Shown: positions 27,522-36,605, counted from the stretch's first letter. The stretch is DNA of 64,000 bases from Teredinibacter haidensis (GCF_014211975.1 NZ_CP060084.1:4661001-4725000); one strand, 5' to 3'. The notes: a model not told the origin generated them from the letters alone. Made by a program: numbers and translations.

Positions 27522-27914
27522 ATGAGGGCGATTGGTGTTCCTTTGGTCTTGAGCTTTTTACTATTGGCTTGCGCCAGAGTACCGGTTATGAAAACGGAGC
27601 GTTTAAGCCAAGAGGATCGCGCGTCTATCGAACGTATCCACAGAAACCCCACGGCTGAAAATTATTCCAAAGCTTTGGCTCGGTCGCTATATCTAGAGCA
27701 GTACGAATATGCGGTTATGCATCACAGCGTATCAATGGGAATGACCTGGGTCGAGGTTGTTGCTGCAATCAATATACCCTATGCAACCGAAACCCTTGTT
27801 ACGCATACTTATACCCGAGAGCAGATGGTTTACGACCGAGTAGGCTTCCGAAAATATGGCTACTTTTACGTATTTTTAGACAATGGGGTTGTAACCGGTT
27901 GGAGTGGACGGTAA
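27522..27914 (+). CDS. putative small lipoprotein
   Basis: A 130-residue protein with a lipoprotein signal peptide: MRAIG, hydrophobic VPLVLSFLLLA, then the lipobox Cys (LLAC). The mature part has a helical RIHRNPTAENYSKALARSL block. A C-terminal motif (MGMTWVEVVAAIN, GYFYVFLDNGVVTGW) looks like a SmpA/BamE-type small beta fold. I choose ATG 27522 rather than GTG 27513. Function unknown; probably anchored in the outer membrane. Confidence 0.7.
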   Translation: MRAIGVPLVLSFLLLACARVPVMKTERLSQEDRASIERIHRNPTAENYSKALARSLYLEQYEYAVMHHSVSMGMTWVEVVAAINIPYATETLVTHTYTREQMVYDRVGFRKYGYFYVFLDNGVVTGWSGR

Positions 27915-27936
27915 GAGCCTTGGCAAGTCTAGAGTT

Positions 27937-27977
27937 ATCCACGAAGCATATAATATCCGTTTATATGCTTCGTGGAT
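27937..27977. repeat. 16-bp perfect inverted repeat between convergent genes
   Basis: The arms ATCCACGAAGCATATA (27937-27952) and TATATGCTTCGTGGAT (27962-27977) enclose a 9-base loop. No T-run follows on either strand. It lies between the lipoprotein gene and the convergent permease gene and may act as an mRNA-stabilising or weak bidirectional termination hairpin. Confidence 0.7.
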
Positions 27978-28028
27978 CAAACGGAAGCGCTGTTTTTGCG
28001 TCTTGGGGGTACGCATCATAATTATCTG

Positions 28029-29255
28029 CTAGCCACAGCCACCGCCTGCCGGGGCTCGCTTCACTTCCAGCTTTACTTTGTCCACAAAAGGCTCTGGAAA
28101 GGCTAGAAGGTTTGGGCTTGCCATGGGGTAGCGGTTGCCCAGTGCTTTGGCAAAGTGGAACCCGACTTCATCTGAGCCAGATTCTGGTTGCTTGCTATCT
28201 AACAAAAAGCTTTGCGGTGCAAACTGACGAATCCAACCATTAACTCCTCCCTCTAATACGTAAAGGTTAGGAATACTAGCCGCGCGTAATTGTTTCCAGG
28301 CTTGAGTCGCCCTCAGCTCTCCATTACCAGCAATAATGTTTACCGTATTGGCGGGCTGATCGATCAAGTCTCTCGCCAGTGATTGAATCTTGTCCAAGGG
28401 CGTATGTTCTGCTTCGCGAATATGGAAGCTATTGAAATCTGATTGGCCGCGAATATCGAGTAGTCTTACTCTTATTTGTCTATCGTTTTGTAAGGTGGCA
28501 ACTTCCATTGGGGATACATAAATTTCACGATTTTCGATGCGGGTTTGTTCTGTTCCAGCGATCCACAACCAGCGATCTGACAGATCGGGCTGGCCTAAAA
28601 TTAAGGTTATAGTTGCCAGTGATGCCAGCGCAACGGCGGCAGGCAAACGCCATTTTGGGGGGGGCGGGAAATCGGACAAGGCATTCTCTAGCCACTCGGC
28701 GCCCCAAAACATAGCTAAAGCCATTAGCACTACAAGTAATACAACGGTACCATAACTCAGGTTAAAAATTTCCGGAAGCGTAACACGACCGAAATAGCTC
28801 CCATTGAAAAATTCCGAATAAAAATCGACTGTATCTCCAAATATAAAAATACCGAGGAGAACGCCCAGAACAAAAAAAATGCCATCGAGTTTCAGTGTTG
28901 CTGCCGCGACCAACGATGTACCCGGGCAAAAACCACCGATGATAAAGCCAGCGCCCATTATTAGACCGCCAAGAATGCCTGGCCATAAATAGGTGGGGTT
29001 CACCCATATCAACTGATAATCCAGAAGCCCTAGTGAGCTTGAGAGAAATATAAGCACCATTGCTACAATAATTGCGGTAAACATTACTTTAAAAACGGTG
29101 AGCTCTTTGAAATAGAACTGCGCCGCAAGCTTACGGGAATTGCCAAAACCCGCGCTTTCTAAAATAAAGCCAAAAAATAATCCCAATACAGCATAGATAA
29201 AATAACCAATAGTCGAGCCGTATTCGGCAACAACGTTAAGAGGAAAGGCGGTCAT
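28029..29255 (-). CDS. YeeE/YedE permease with C-terminal rhodanese-like domain
   Basis: A 408-residue membrane protein, last gene of the operon. Residues 1-230 hold seven or more helices with the YeeE/YedE (TsuA-like sulfur importer) motif GGFCPGTS. Residues 245-350 have a rhodanese-like fold (RLLDIRGQSDFNSFHI, GGVNGW). The expected active-site Cys loop reads IIAGNGELRA, so sulfurtransferase activity is unlikely and a binding role is possible. The protein ends in GGGCG, a C-terminal Cys. It probably imports or handles reduced sulfur such as thiosulfate or sulfide. Confidence 0.85.
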   Translation of the reverse strand: MTAFPLNVVAEYGSTIGYFIYAVLGLFFGFILESAGFGNSRKLAAQFYFKELTVFKVMFTAIIVAMVLIFLSSSLGLLDYQLIWVNPTYLWPGILGGLIMGAGFIIGGFCPGTSLVAAATLKLDGIFFVLGVLLGIFIFGDTVDFYSEFFNGSYFGRVTLPEIFNLSYGTVVLLVVLMALAMFWGAEWLENALSDFPPPPKWRLPAAVALASLATITLILGQPDLSDRWLWIAGTEQTRIENREIYVSPMEVATLQNDRQIRVRLLDIRGQSDFNSFHIREAEHTPLDKIQSLARDLIDQPANTVNIIAGNGELRATQAWKQLRAASIPNLYVLEGGVNGWIRQFAPQSFLLDSKQPESGSDEVGFHFAKALGNRYPMASPNLLAFPEPFVDKVKLEVKRAPAGGGCG

Positions 29256-29267
29256 CGTGTGTTACTC

Positions 29268-29810
29268 CTAATTCCAGCTCTTGCGGAATGCCCAGGCTAA
29301 TAAATAAGCACCCGCAAACACTGCTAACATAAATGCCCAACTGCCAACCGAAAGGGTGGCGCCGCCGCTTAAGGCTTGCCCAGATGTGCAGCCCCGTGCA
29401 AGCCGGGCGCCGTAACCCATTAATATTCCACCAATAAAGGCCAAAGCCCAGCGTGAGTTTCTGCTAATGTGTGGCCCTTTGTTGGTTTCTATTTTTACGC
29501 GTCCACGTAGCCAGCCGGAGATAAAACCACCGAGTAGTGCGCCCACTACCATTGGTACAATCCAGCTCTCAAGTGGGTTCGTGTCACCGCCGGCCATGGC
29601 GAGTAAAAATGGCGTTGTGTCTACGTGCTGCGGGAAAAAAAAATCCTGTAGATAAACAGTAAAGCGATTTAGCCCGCCGGACGCACCGAGCCCGTTGCCG
29701 GTAATAAAGAAAGAAAGAAATAGAACGATGCCTAACAATATGCCGGAAAAATAGGGGTTCCAGTAATCCTTTCCAGTACTGGGCGTGATGGGATACTGGT
29801 GTTTATTCAT
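29268..29810 (-). CDS. YeeE/YedE family permease, short form
   Basis: A 180-residue membrane protein with about four or five helices. It carries the second conserved motif of the family, RLARGCTSGQALSGGA, with the Cys that relays sulfur in TsuA-type transporters. It likely pairs with the downstream longer YeeE protein, which has the other Cys motif, forming a two-subunit transporter. Its start overlaps the end of the upstream cytochrome gene by eight bases. Confidence 0.87.
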   Translation of the reverse strand: MNKHQYPITPSTGKDYWNPYFSGILLGIVLFLSFFITGNGLGASGGLNRFTVYLQDFFFPQHVDTTPFLLAMAGGDTNPLESWIVPMVVGALLGGFISGWLRGRVKIETNKGPHISRNSRWALAFIGGILMGYGARLARGCTSGQALSGGATLSVGSWAFMLAVFAGAYLLAWAFRKSWN

Positions 29811-31764
29811 TAGGAGTGCTCCCGTTTATATCTTCCACTTCTTCCCAGCCATTAATCATGGATTGAATGCCAGATAAAGGTCTGGGGCCGGAAGTCGTGG
29901 TGAGGTAAATATGCATAATTAGGAAAGATACAAATGCCCAAGCCAGCAAACTATGTAATGGGCCTAGCAATGTTAAGCCGCCAATACTATCGGAAACTAT
30001 TGGCCATTTCTGTGCGCCCCACATTAACAACCCGGTGAACATCTGAGCAGGCAGCAGCACATTAAGTAGACCGAAGTACGCAATTTTTTGTAATGGGTTA
30101 AGCTTATGCTGTGGATCCTTTTCGAATGGGTGGGGTGCGTTTTCAAATATACCCTTGAGATAAAAATGTAGCTGCTCAAAACTGCGGACAAACAAGTCTG
30201 CTGGCATGGGGATAAATTGCTTTATTTCACCACTAGCTAAATGATAGAAAAGAGCCAGAGCAGCATTAGTGAACAAAATAAACGCAAAAATATTGTGTAG
30301 CTCCACCATTGAGCCAAAACTCAGCCATGAAAAAAGCCACGGCTTGTGAATGGCAGCGCCTGTAATCAGTAGAATAAATATGATCGCTGCCTGTAGCCAA
30401 TGCCACAGGCGTTGGTAGTAACGATACATATAGACGCGTATACGGGGGGTAGCGCGATCAGCGCTTTTGCGGCGAGTTAGATACAGAGCGAACCCGTGTG
30501 CACTTACGCTGCTTAGCGTGGCTATTAGGATAATGAGCCCTAGCCAATCGACAATGGGCACGGTATCTCCACCGAGTACGTAAATGCCTGCTGCAGCGGG
30601 GACAGGTTTAAGGTTCGATAGAAAACTCTCGGGAAAATTCAGGTTTCTGGGATTGGCGGGTAGAGCTCTTAGTAATATGGAGGTGTTACTGTGGCAGGCG
30701 CTGCAGTGTTTTATGGCGGCCTCAGAGCTGATGTTGTGATGAATGCCTTTTGCTACAGCAAAGGTATTTTTTTCGTTAACAATTTCAATAATATTGAAGG
30801 GCGAAAACTTACCGTGTTTATTGGGAAGTAACCATGGGTTATAGCCTGTAATTAAACCGTCTTGTAAACCGCGCCATGTCACTTTTATATTATCTCCTGT
30901 GAGTGAGATATTTGAGAATGCGGGGCTGGCAATCCAATTACTATGGCAGCTTTCGCAGCTAAGCTTGCTGAGATGTCTACTAAGATAGGGGAGCCAGTTA
31001 TGTGTTTTGTCTACTTTATGACAGCTGCTGCATTCATGGGCGTGTGTGAAATTATGATCGGGTTGTTGTAGATAGTCATGTGCTGAAAGCGTACGTGGGT
31101 CGAAGGATAGTTGCTTATTGGTATCGAGTTTTTGTGGCGAGACGGGATTGTTGGCTGAAGCATGGCAGTCGCTGCAACTCACTACACGCTCAGCGTGAGC
31201 ATCAAAGCTGTAGTTCAATTTCTGTTTGTTGGCAATGTTCAGGGCTGATTGACTGATAAATTGCGAAGAAAAAATTTCACCGGTCAATCCAAAAGTATTG
31301 TCATTTTCAATCTGGCCATCAATGCTCAACGCTTCGCTTCCGATTTCTACTAAGCTGTGGCAGTTGCCGCAAGCTGTACTGGTTGGGCTGGTAAGTGTTA
31401 GGGTTTGGGGGGAGATTTCCCCTTCGTGATTAACCAGTTCTGAAAGTGTGTGACTCCGGTCAGGGTTGTGACAGTCCAGGCATTGGATGTTCTTTTTACG
31501 CGTATTTGTCAGCGTTATACCCAAATATAGCTTTAGGCGGTCACCACCTTCGGCAGCTTTGTGGTGGTAAGGGGCAAGCGAAGAATGGATAAATTCGGCA
31601 TTGTGGCATTGGCCGCAGGTTAATGGCTGTGAAATCGCTTCGCCGTCTTGCCAGATTTCTCCGGCCGTATTGAGCAGTGAAAATTCCGGGTGAAAATCGT
31701 TGCCCCTCACAGATAGAGTGGTGGTAAGTAATAGGAAGGAAATGATTGAAAACCATGCTTTCAT
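29803..31764 (-). CDS. seven-heme cytochrome c fused to a cytochrome b membrane domain
   Basis: A 653-residue protein. A signal peptide (MKAWFSIISFLLLTTTLSVRG) precedes a periplasmic part with seven CxxCH sites: CGQCH, CLDCH, CGNCH, CSDCH, CSSCH, CESCH and CSACH. From about residue 400 there are five membrane helices of the cytochrome b561/FdnI type with candidate heme His residues (QRLWHWLQA, MVELHNIFAF, LGPLHSLLAW, LIMHIYL). It should pass electrons between the quinone pool and the octaheme partner. It overlaps genes on both sides (ATGA-like overlap of four bases upstream, eight downstream). Confidence 0.85.
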   Translation of the reverse strand: MKAWFSIISFLLLTTTLSVRGNDFHPEFSLLNTAGEIWQDGEAISQPLTCGQCHNAEFIHSSLAPYHHKAAEGGDRLKLYLGITLTNTRKKNIQCLDCHNPDRSHTLSELVNHEGEISPQTLTLTSPTSTACGNCHSLVEIGSEALSIDGQIENDNTFGLTGEIFSSQFISQSALNIANKQKLNYSFDAHAERVVSCSDCHASANNPVSPQKLDTNKQLSFDPRTLSAHDYLQQPDHNFTHAHECSSCHKVDKTHNWLPYLSRHLSKLSCESCHSNWIASPAFSNISLTGDNIKVTWRGLQDGLITGYNPWLLPNKHGKFSPFNIIEIVNEKNTFAVAKGIHHNISSEAAIKHCSACHSNTSILLRALPANPRNLNFPESFLSNLKPVPAAAGIYVLGGDTVPIVDWLGLIILIATLSSVSAHGFALYLTRRKSADRATPRIRVYMYRYYQRLWHWLQAAIIFILLITGAAIHKPWLFSWLSFGSMVELHNIFAFILFTNAALALFYHLASGEIKQFIPMPADLFVRSFEQLHFYLKGIFENAPHPFEKDPQHKLNPLQKIAYFGLLNVLLPAQMFTGLLMWGAQKWPIVSDSIGGLTLLGPLHSLLAWAFVSFLIMHIYLTTTSGPRPLSGIQSMINGWEEVEDINGSTPNE

Positions 31765-33227
31765 TTTTCACTACCCTGCATATCTGCAGTTAACTTACGG
31801 GATCCCCAGCGAATCGGGTCACCGGCGTAGCCAAGAGCTTTCCAGTTTAATCTGCCTGCTTTATCGTTGGCTGTTTCGTTGTGGCAGTCGCGACATTGCA
31901 AGGCTCTGCTGGCGGCTTGCACCATATGCGTTTGTGGCCAGTACATTAAGGTTTCGGTAAAGCCAAACTCACCACTATAGGCAAGCCCGGTTATGTCTGA
32001 CCCCTGCTGTACGGCGCTGTCCCAGTCGAATGTTTTCCAATAGCCGGTCTCGCCATAGGTTTTCGGCTGCAGCAAGTGCTGATATTGTTTATCGTAAATT
32101 TGCTTTGCGCTGTGAACCTTAAACGGGAAAATTTTAGCGTGGGGATTATTAATATCCCCATTGGGATAATTTAAATCGGTTGCTCCGTCACGGTTAATCT
32201 TGTCTCCGTATAAATGGCGTTGAGCTGTACCGCTAAACCAGAGGTATTCGGGTTTTAAGTTATTCGCATATTTAAATTCACCTTTGATCTTTTTGTATCC
32301 CTCATTCTCTTCCCGCTCATTGTCACCAGCCTGGCTCCAGTCCCAATGGGTTTTAGTGGCGCTGCGCGTGGCTACTTCTGGTATGTGACAAGTCTGGCAG
32401 GCGACGGTGCTTGTGTGCTGATTGATACGCTGATCTTGGTGGAGGGTTTCACTGTGGCAATCGATACAGCTCACCTGAGCGGTATTATCCATGCTTACAC
32501 TTAAGGCGCGACCGGATATCTTATGGCTTTCGGTTCTATGGCAATCGGTACAAACCATATCGTGCTTGCCCATATGTATATCGACATCATCGGAGGGAAA
32601 GTAGAGGCTGGAGTCCAGGTCGCCATGCTTCACGGCATCTCCACCACCTCCGCCGAAGTGGCAACTACCGCAGTTGCTGCGGCTGGGGAATGCGACGCTC
32701 TTCGCTGAAGCGAGTAGGTCCACTCCGTCTACTGGTAATCCCGCCTTGCCTTTCACATAAGTGCCCGTTTGCTCGTGGCAGACAAGGCAGTCGACATTGC
32801 GGTTGTCAGAAAAATCAAAGCTGTCATCTTTCCAGCCGTAGCCAGCATGGCAGCCTGTGCAGCCCTCCCAGTTTCCGGCAACGCCTATGCAAAAGTTGTT
32901 AATGACGTTCTTCTTTCCTCCTTTCACTCGCTCGGTACGACCGGGCACAAGAACGGGCTCATGCTCCCAAGTCCAGTGGGAGGAGCGCATCACCTGATCG
33001 TCGCTTTTATCATGGCACTCCAGGCAGCGGGCGGTTACCTGCTGTGGCGTATCGTATGGGCCTTTCATTAGCGCTGTATGGTCTACGTGGGGAATACGTT
33101 GGGGGAGGAAACTGGATGGGTCGGCCGTAGGCAGCTCATGATCGGGCAGCAACACCAATAACGGTATGGTAATAATGGCAAAGATGCTGATGGGCAGCCA
33201 GAGTGATTTTAATCGTGTCTTCCACAT
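31761..33227 (-). CDS. octaheme c-type cytochrome of the tetrathionate reductase (OTR) family
   Basis: A 488-residue periplasmic protein with an N-terminal hydrophobic anchor (LWLPISIFAIITIPLLVLL). It has eight CxxCH sites: CLECH, CTGCH, CLVCH, CGSCH, CTDCH, CIDCH, CQTCH and CRDCH. Spacing and motifs such as NNFCIGVAGNWEGCTGCH, WFSGTAQRHLYGD and PHAKIFPFKVH (in pieces) match the Shewanella OTR family. That family reduces tetrathionate, and also nitrite and hydroxylamine in vitro. It is first gene of the operon, 3' end overlapping the cytochrome b fusion. A predicted FNR-type promoter lies upstream. Confidence 0.87.
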   Translation of the reverse strand: MWKTRLKSLWLPISIFAIITIPLLVLLPDHELPTADPSSFLPQRIPHVDHTALMKGPYDTPQQVTARCLECHDKSDDQVMRSSHWTWEHEPVLVPGRTERVKGGKKNVINNFCIGVAGNWEGCTGCHAGYGWKDDSFDFSDNRNVDCLVCHEQTGTYVKGKAGLPVDGVDLLASAKSVAFPSRSNCGSCHFGGGGGDAVKHGDLDSSLYFPSDDVDIHMGKHDMVCTDCHRTESHKISGRALSVSMDNTAQVSCIDCHSETLHQDQRINQHTSTVACQTCHIPEVATRSATKTHWDWSQAGDNEREENEGYKKIKGEFKYANNLKPEYLWFSGTAQRHLYGDKINRDGATDLNYPNGDINNPHAKIFPFKVHSAKQIYDKQYQHLLQPKTYGETGYWKTFDWDSAVQQGSDITGLAYSGEFGFTETLMYWPQTHMVQAASRALQCRDCHNETANDKAGRLNWKALGYAGDPIRWGSRKLTADMQGSEK

Positions 33228-33247
33228 GGTCGAGCCTAGAGCTGTTG

Positions 33248-33297
33248 ACGTCTAAATATAAGCATATACTAATATTTTGATCGTTGACTTTTATCAA
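33248..33297 (-). promoter_or_regulatory. candidate FNR/Anr-activated promoter for the cytochrome operon
   Basis: On the minus strand TTGATAAAAGTCAA (33297 down to 33284) matches the FNR consensus TTGAT-N4-ATCAA at 9 of 10 positions. A TATATT -10 box lies at 33260-33255, giving a start near 33248 and putting the box centre at about -41.5, the standard class II position. Confidence 0.6.
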
Positions 33298-33482
33298 AGA
33301 TAGATACGCTTGTCATTTAGTTGATGAAAATTAAATGGGAAGTCGTTGGCTGGCAGGTGTTGAGTGAAATGATATAGTTGGCTCTATTGCTCAGGATTGG
33401 CTGCGCCCAAAAAGCAGAATCGAATAAAATGTGAAAGTACAAAACTTTTATAAAATCCATTTTTTTATACCAAAAAAGTTCG

Positions 33483-34166
33483 TTACCTATTTTCGAGAAA
33501 CAATAGAGCATCCGACCAGTTGTTGAATATTATTTTTATAAACTCTTGCTTTGAGGGTAAGTCTTCGCGCCTAAATACGGAATTACACATCATCGCAGTA
33601 ACGTATCCTGCTATTTTTGCGGCGTTTAGCGCTGTAGGGCAGTCATCAATGTAGAGCGTCTTTGATGGCGTTAAATTGATGGTGCTGGTAACACGAGAAT
33701 AGTGTTCAGGATTAGTTTTACTCAGCCCGGGCTCTGCAATAACGTGGTCCTTACCAAGTAGCTCTATAATTTCCCGATACTTTTCAGCCTGAATATTGCC
33801 GGTGGACAATATATAGAGGGGTATACGTTTTTCAATACAGTGGTGGATAAAAGTTTTCGATTCGCTAATGCCCCCATTTGTCGACATTAAAGCACTAACG
33901 AGTTCCGCTTTTATATGATTGAGATCCATTGAGGAAAGTAGAAAGTCGATAGACAGGTCGAGAGGGTGAGGTACGAGTGACGAAAATAATTGACGGAATA
34001 TGCTGTAATCCAACGGGCGATATTGAGATATGATTTTGTAGCAGGCATCCAGAAGTAGTTGGGTGTTCTGATAGGCTAGGACACCGTCAAAATCCGCGAT
34101 GATGCTTGCTGGTGCTCCACCGCTAAACAGGTTGTGGTTTGAAGCATTTTCCAGGATCAATATCAA
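33483..34166 (-). CDS. HAD-family phosphatase
   Basis: A protein of about 227 residues with HAD motifs: the nucleophile region IADFDGVLA (DxD), a Thr/Ser-type motif II in LYILSTGN, a Lys in the EKYREI region, and the acidic motif LYIDDCPTA. It probably hydrolyses a small phosphoester. The start is uncertain: TTG 34166 or TTG 34160, the latter spaced better from GGAGA. It overlaps the preceding HAD gene by about 40 bases, so the two are surely co-expressed. Confidence 0.78.
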   Translation of the reverse strand: MILILENASNHNLFSGGAPASIIADFDGVLAYQNTQLLLDACYKIISQYRPLDYSIFRQLFSSLVPHPLDLSIDFLLSSMDLNHIKAELVSALMSTNGGISESKTFIHHCIEKRIPLYILSTGNIQAEKYREIIELLGKDHVIAEPGLSKTNPEHYSRVTSTINLTPSKTLYIDDCPTALNAAKIAGYVTAMMCNSVFRREDLPSKQEFIKIIFNNWSDALLFLENR

Positions 34167-34803
34167 TCTCCAGTATTCGTTCTTTAGTTATTTGTGTGAG
34201 CGAACTTAAGCGGTGTACAACTCCGGTACGCTTCATATCGCTATCCTGCCAACCCCAGGTATGAGAGGGTGGTAACCCGATGAATCCCGTGCCTAAATTC
34301 TTGCAGGTTTCTGCAACGGTATTGACATCGTCTATAAAAAGAACGTTTGTTGGCGATAGTTTGGCGCTATAAATTATTTCCTTCATTCCTGGTCTGAAGC
34401 TATTGGTGCAAATGTAGTCGTCAAAAAAATCCATGCAGGGTAAAAACTCCTTATGGATTTTGTGCTTTTCAAGACCTCCGTAGCAGAGTATGGGAAGTTT
34501 GAACTCTGAAAGCAACGCTAAGGTTTCAAGCGCGTCTTCGTTTAGACCTCCATCGTGATGTTTGAGGTAAGCTTCCCTTTCGGTAAAGTATTCGTCTATA
34601 AGGTGGTGTGCTGTGATATTGATTTCCAGGGTTTCTATTATGTAATTTGCCGCCTGAATTTGGTTTCTTGAAAATACATTACGCTCAATATCACGGGTGT
34701 AATCTCCGCCGTGGCGCAATATAAGTGTGTGCAGTACAGGGCTGAAGGTATCTTTGAGTATTACGCCATCAATATCAATTGCAAATAATTTGATGTTTTT
34801 CAT
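34123..34803 (-). CDS. HAD-family phosphatase
   Basis: A 226-residue HAD hydrolase. Motif I is LFAIDIDGVILKD, motif IV is VLFIDDVNTV, and a cap domain lies between (HHLIDEYFTEREAYLKHHDGG in parts). I choose ATG 34803 (MKNIKLF); the longer frame from 34866 adds an unlikely Cys/Phe-rich leader. It may be a phosphoglycolate-phosphatase-like enzyme acting on a small phosphorylated metabolite. It precedes and overlaps a second HAD gene and lies downstream of the AfsA-like genes, after a spacer of 250 bases. Confidence 0.8.
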   Translation of the reverse strand: MKNIKLFAIDIDGVILKDTFSPVLHTLILRHGGDYTRDIERNVFSRNQIQAANYIIETLEINITAHHLIDEYFTEREAYLKHHDGGLNEDALETLALLSEFKLPILCYGGLEKHKIHKEFLPCMDFFDDYICTNSFRPGMKEIIYSAKLSPTNVLFIDDVNTVAETCKNLGTGFIGLPPSHTWGWQDSDMKRTGVVHRLSSLTQITKERILEIDIDPGKCFKPQPV

Positions 34804-35053
34804 ATCGTATAGATTGTAATTCTTTAGTGTAAAAAATGCCGCATCTAGAACGCAAAAACAAAACACCTTAGGATGTTAAAATCCCATCGTCTCTCTAGGA
34901 GCTTACCTGAAATGAGGGGAGTCTTATCAGGTAGAGATTAGGGTAATACTAAGATGTTACCATTTTTTGCATGCGCCGCTAGATGCAGGGAGCAGGGCTC
35001 TAAGGAGACACAAAGTAACGTTGATATTTTTAAATTTAGCGAATAATTATTCG

Positions 35054-35602
35054 CTAGTGAAGTGTTTGCGAGACCATGGTCCCTCCGTCCATAGGGAAGA
35101 CGGAACCAAAAAATGGCTCTCTTGCCAGTCGGACAACATAAAGCATGACGAAGGTATTTGGCGCTACCCAACGGCAGATACCTCTTCTATAGGGTTCACC
35201 TTTGTCGAGGAAACCTCCAATAACGCGTACAGTACCGCCAAAAAGGGCTGATTTTTCGTGAAAAAGTTGCGCGGCAAGGTCAAACTCTTCCTTGGTCGTT
35301 GATGAGGGGATTATGTCAATCTCTGTGTGCCAGAGTATTACTTCTTGATAGGCATCTGCGACTTGTTGGTTGTGCCTTCTGTATCTTTCAAAACTACGCA
35401 CAACAAATTGGGTTGATATATCACGCTCAATCCATATTCTATCTAAGTCTTCTATATCGTATTTGTCAAAGCTGATTTTTTCAAATAGCTGGACCATCAG
35501 ATCCTTATTCGATAGTTGATATACCTCGTCGTACAAATCACCAGCGATGGCCTGTTGCGCAAAGGTTAGCGTTATTGTTATGAGTATCGTTAATCGAAGC
35601 AT
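35054..35602 (-). CDS. secreted or periplasmic protein of unknown function
   Basis: A 182-residue protein with a clear Sec signal peptide (MLRLTILITITLTFAQQAIA, cleavage before GDLY). The mature part has acidic helices (LSNKDLMVQLFEKIS, DLDRIWIER) and ends in a Gly-rich, hydrophobic stretch. Family not recognised. ATG 35602 is chosen because it begins one base after the reductase stop (TAACATG) and starts directly at the signal peptide. This coupling ties it to the AfsA-like operon. Confidence 0.72.
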   Translation of the reverse strand: MLRLTILITITLTFAQQAIAGDLYDEVYQLSNKDLMVQLFEKISFDKYDIEDLDRIWIERDISTQFVVRSFERYRRHNQQVADAYQEVILWHTEIDIIPSSTTKEEFDLAAQLFHEKSALFGGTVRVIGGFLDKGEPYRRGICRWVAPNTFVMLYVVRLAREPFFGSVFPMDGGTMVSQTLH

Positions 35603-35603
35603 G

Positions 35604-36605
35604 TTAGCAGGTAACCTCTTGTGGACGTAAAATAACGTTTTCATTGTTTAGGCAGTCTATAGAAGATCTTGGTGAGAAGTCTAGATCGTTGATAGATTTT
35701 GATATATCGTACGATTCTTTACTGTTGTAGTAGAACTTAACTTGGCTCCTTAGCAGCTGTGGCTCTGTTTTAATAATAAAACCTATAAATTCTGCGATGG
35801 ATGCGACGACCATCAATATTAATCGACCAGAATTTATGGGCGGGGTCAGGTCTGGGTTATACTTTTGGAAAAATTTGTTGATTTGGATAAGGCTAATACC
35901 TGCGGGATTGGCCAAAATATATCGATTTCCGATTTTTGCTTTATCTATAGCATTTATCATTGCGTCGCAAACGTCATTGACATCTACAATATTGAGTTCA
36001 AAGTTTAGGTTAAATGGAACTTTCCCATCCCTAATCGATTCGATAAAGCGGCTTGTTGGTGTTGAATGCGTAAACGATCCACCGAGCATGGCACCGGGCA
36101 ATACAGACACCATATTAATTCCCAGCTTTTTTGCTTTAGCCCACGCGAGTTGTTCAGATTGTTTCTTCGATTCAAAGTACGGGTTTCCGTGAGTGTTTTC
36201 TATCCACTCATTGGGCCCTACAACGCGCTCGTTACTTCGCCCTAGCGCTCCTGTCGAACCAACGTAAATCACGCGTTCGACTGCGTTGTGCTTGCAAGCG
36301 ATTAATACATTATCTGTGATACGGTTGTTAGCTAAAATAATATCGTGTTCAGGGTCTTCACTCCAATGTGAAAAGTTTGCTGCCGCTTGGAATACGATGT
36401 CAGCACCCTGCATTACGCTTTCGGCTTCATCTAGCTTGGTAAGATCAGCTATGCGTATTTCGGCTTTGCTTTTATCTAGTCCTAACGCTTTAGCTTTACT
36501 GAAATTTCGAACAACCGCTATTACTTGGTAGCCTTTGTCTAGCAATTTTGATACTAAATTAAGCCCAAGATGCCCGGTAGCACCGGTAACCAGTATCTTT
36601 TTCAT
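35604..36605 (-). CDS. NAD(P)-dependent reductase/epimerase, dihydroflavonol reductase-like
   Basis: A 333-residue extended short-chain dehydrogenase. It has the nucleotide-binding motif VTGATGHLGLNLVSKLL, the VFQAAANFSH and VYVGSTGALG-type strands, and the catalytic Tyr-x-x-x-Lys in YFESKKQ. The closest general group is 3-beta-HSD/dihydroflavonol reductase. It overlaps the AfsA-like gene by four bases (ATGA), so it is translationally coupled. In A-factor synthesis a dedicated reductase follows AfsA, and this protein could take that part. Confidence 0.82.
   Translation of the reverse strand: MKKILVTGATGHLGLNLVSKLLDKGYQVIAVVRNFSKAKALGLDKSKAEIRIADLTKLDEAESVMQGADIVFQAAANFSHWSEDPEHDIILANNRITDNVLIACKHNAVERVIYVGSTGALGRSNERVVGPNEWIENTHGNPYFESKKQSEQLAWAKAKKLGINMVSVLPGAMLGGSFTHSTPTSRFIESIRDGKVPFNLNFELNIVDVNDVCDAMINAIDKAKIGNRYILANPAGISLIQINKFFQKYNPDLTPPINSGRLILMVVASIAEFIGFIIKTEPQLLRSQVKFYYNSKESYDISKSINDLDFSPRSSIDCLNNENVILRPQEVTC

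Noticed and set aside
33274..33297. A wider TTGAT...ATCAA dyad with an 11-base spacer at the cytochrome promoter
   Set aside because: The spacing is wrong for FNR; the inner TTGAC-TTTT-ATCAA element fits the consensus and the promoter spacing.
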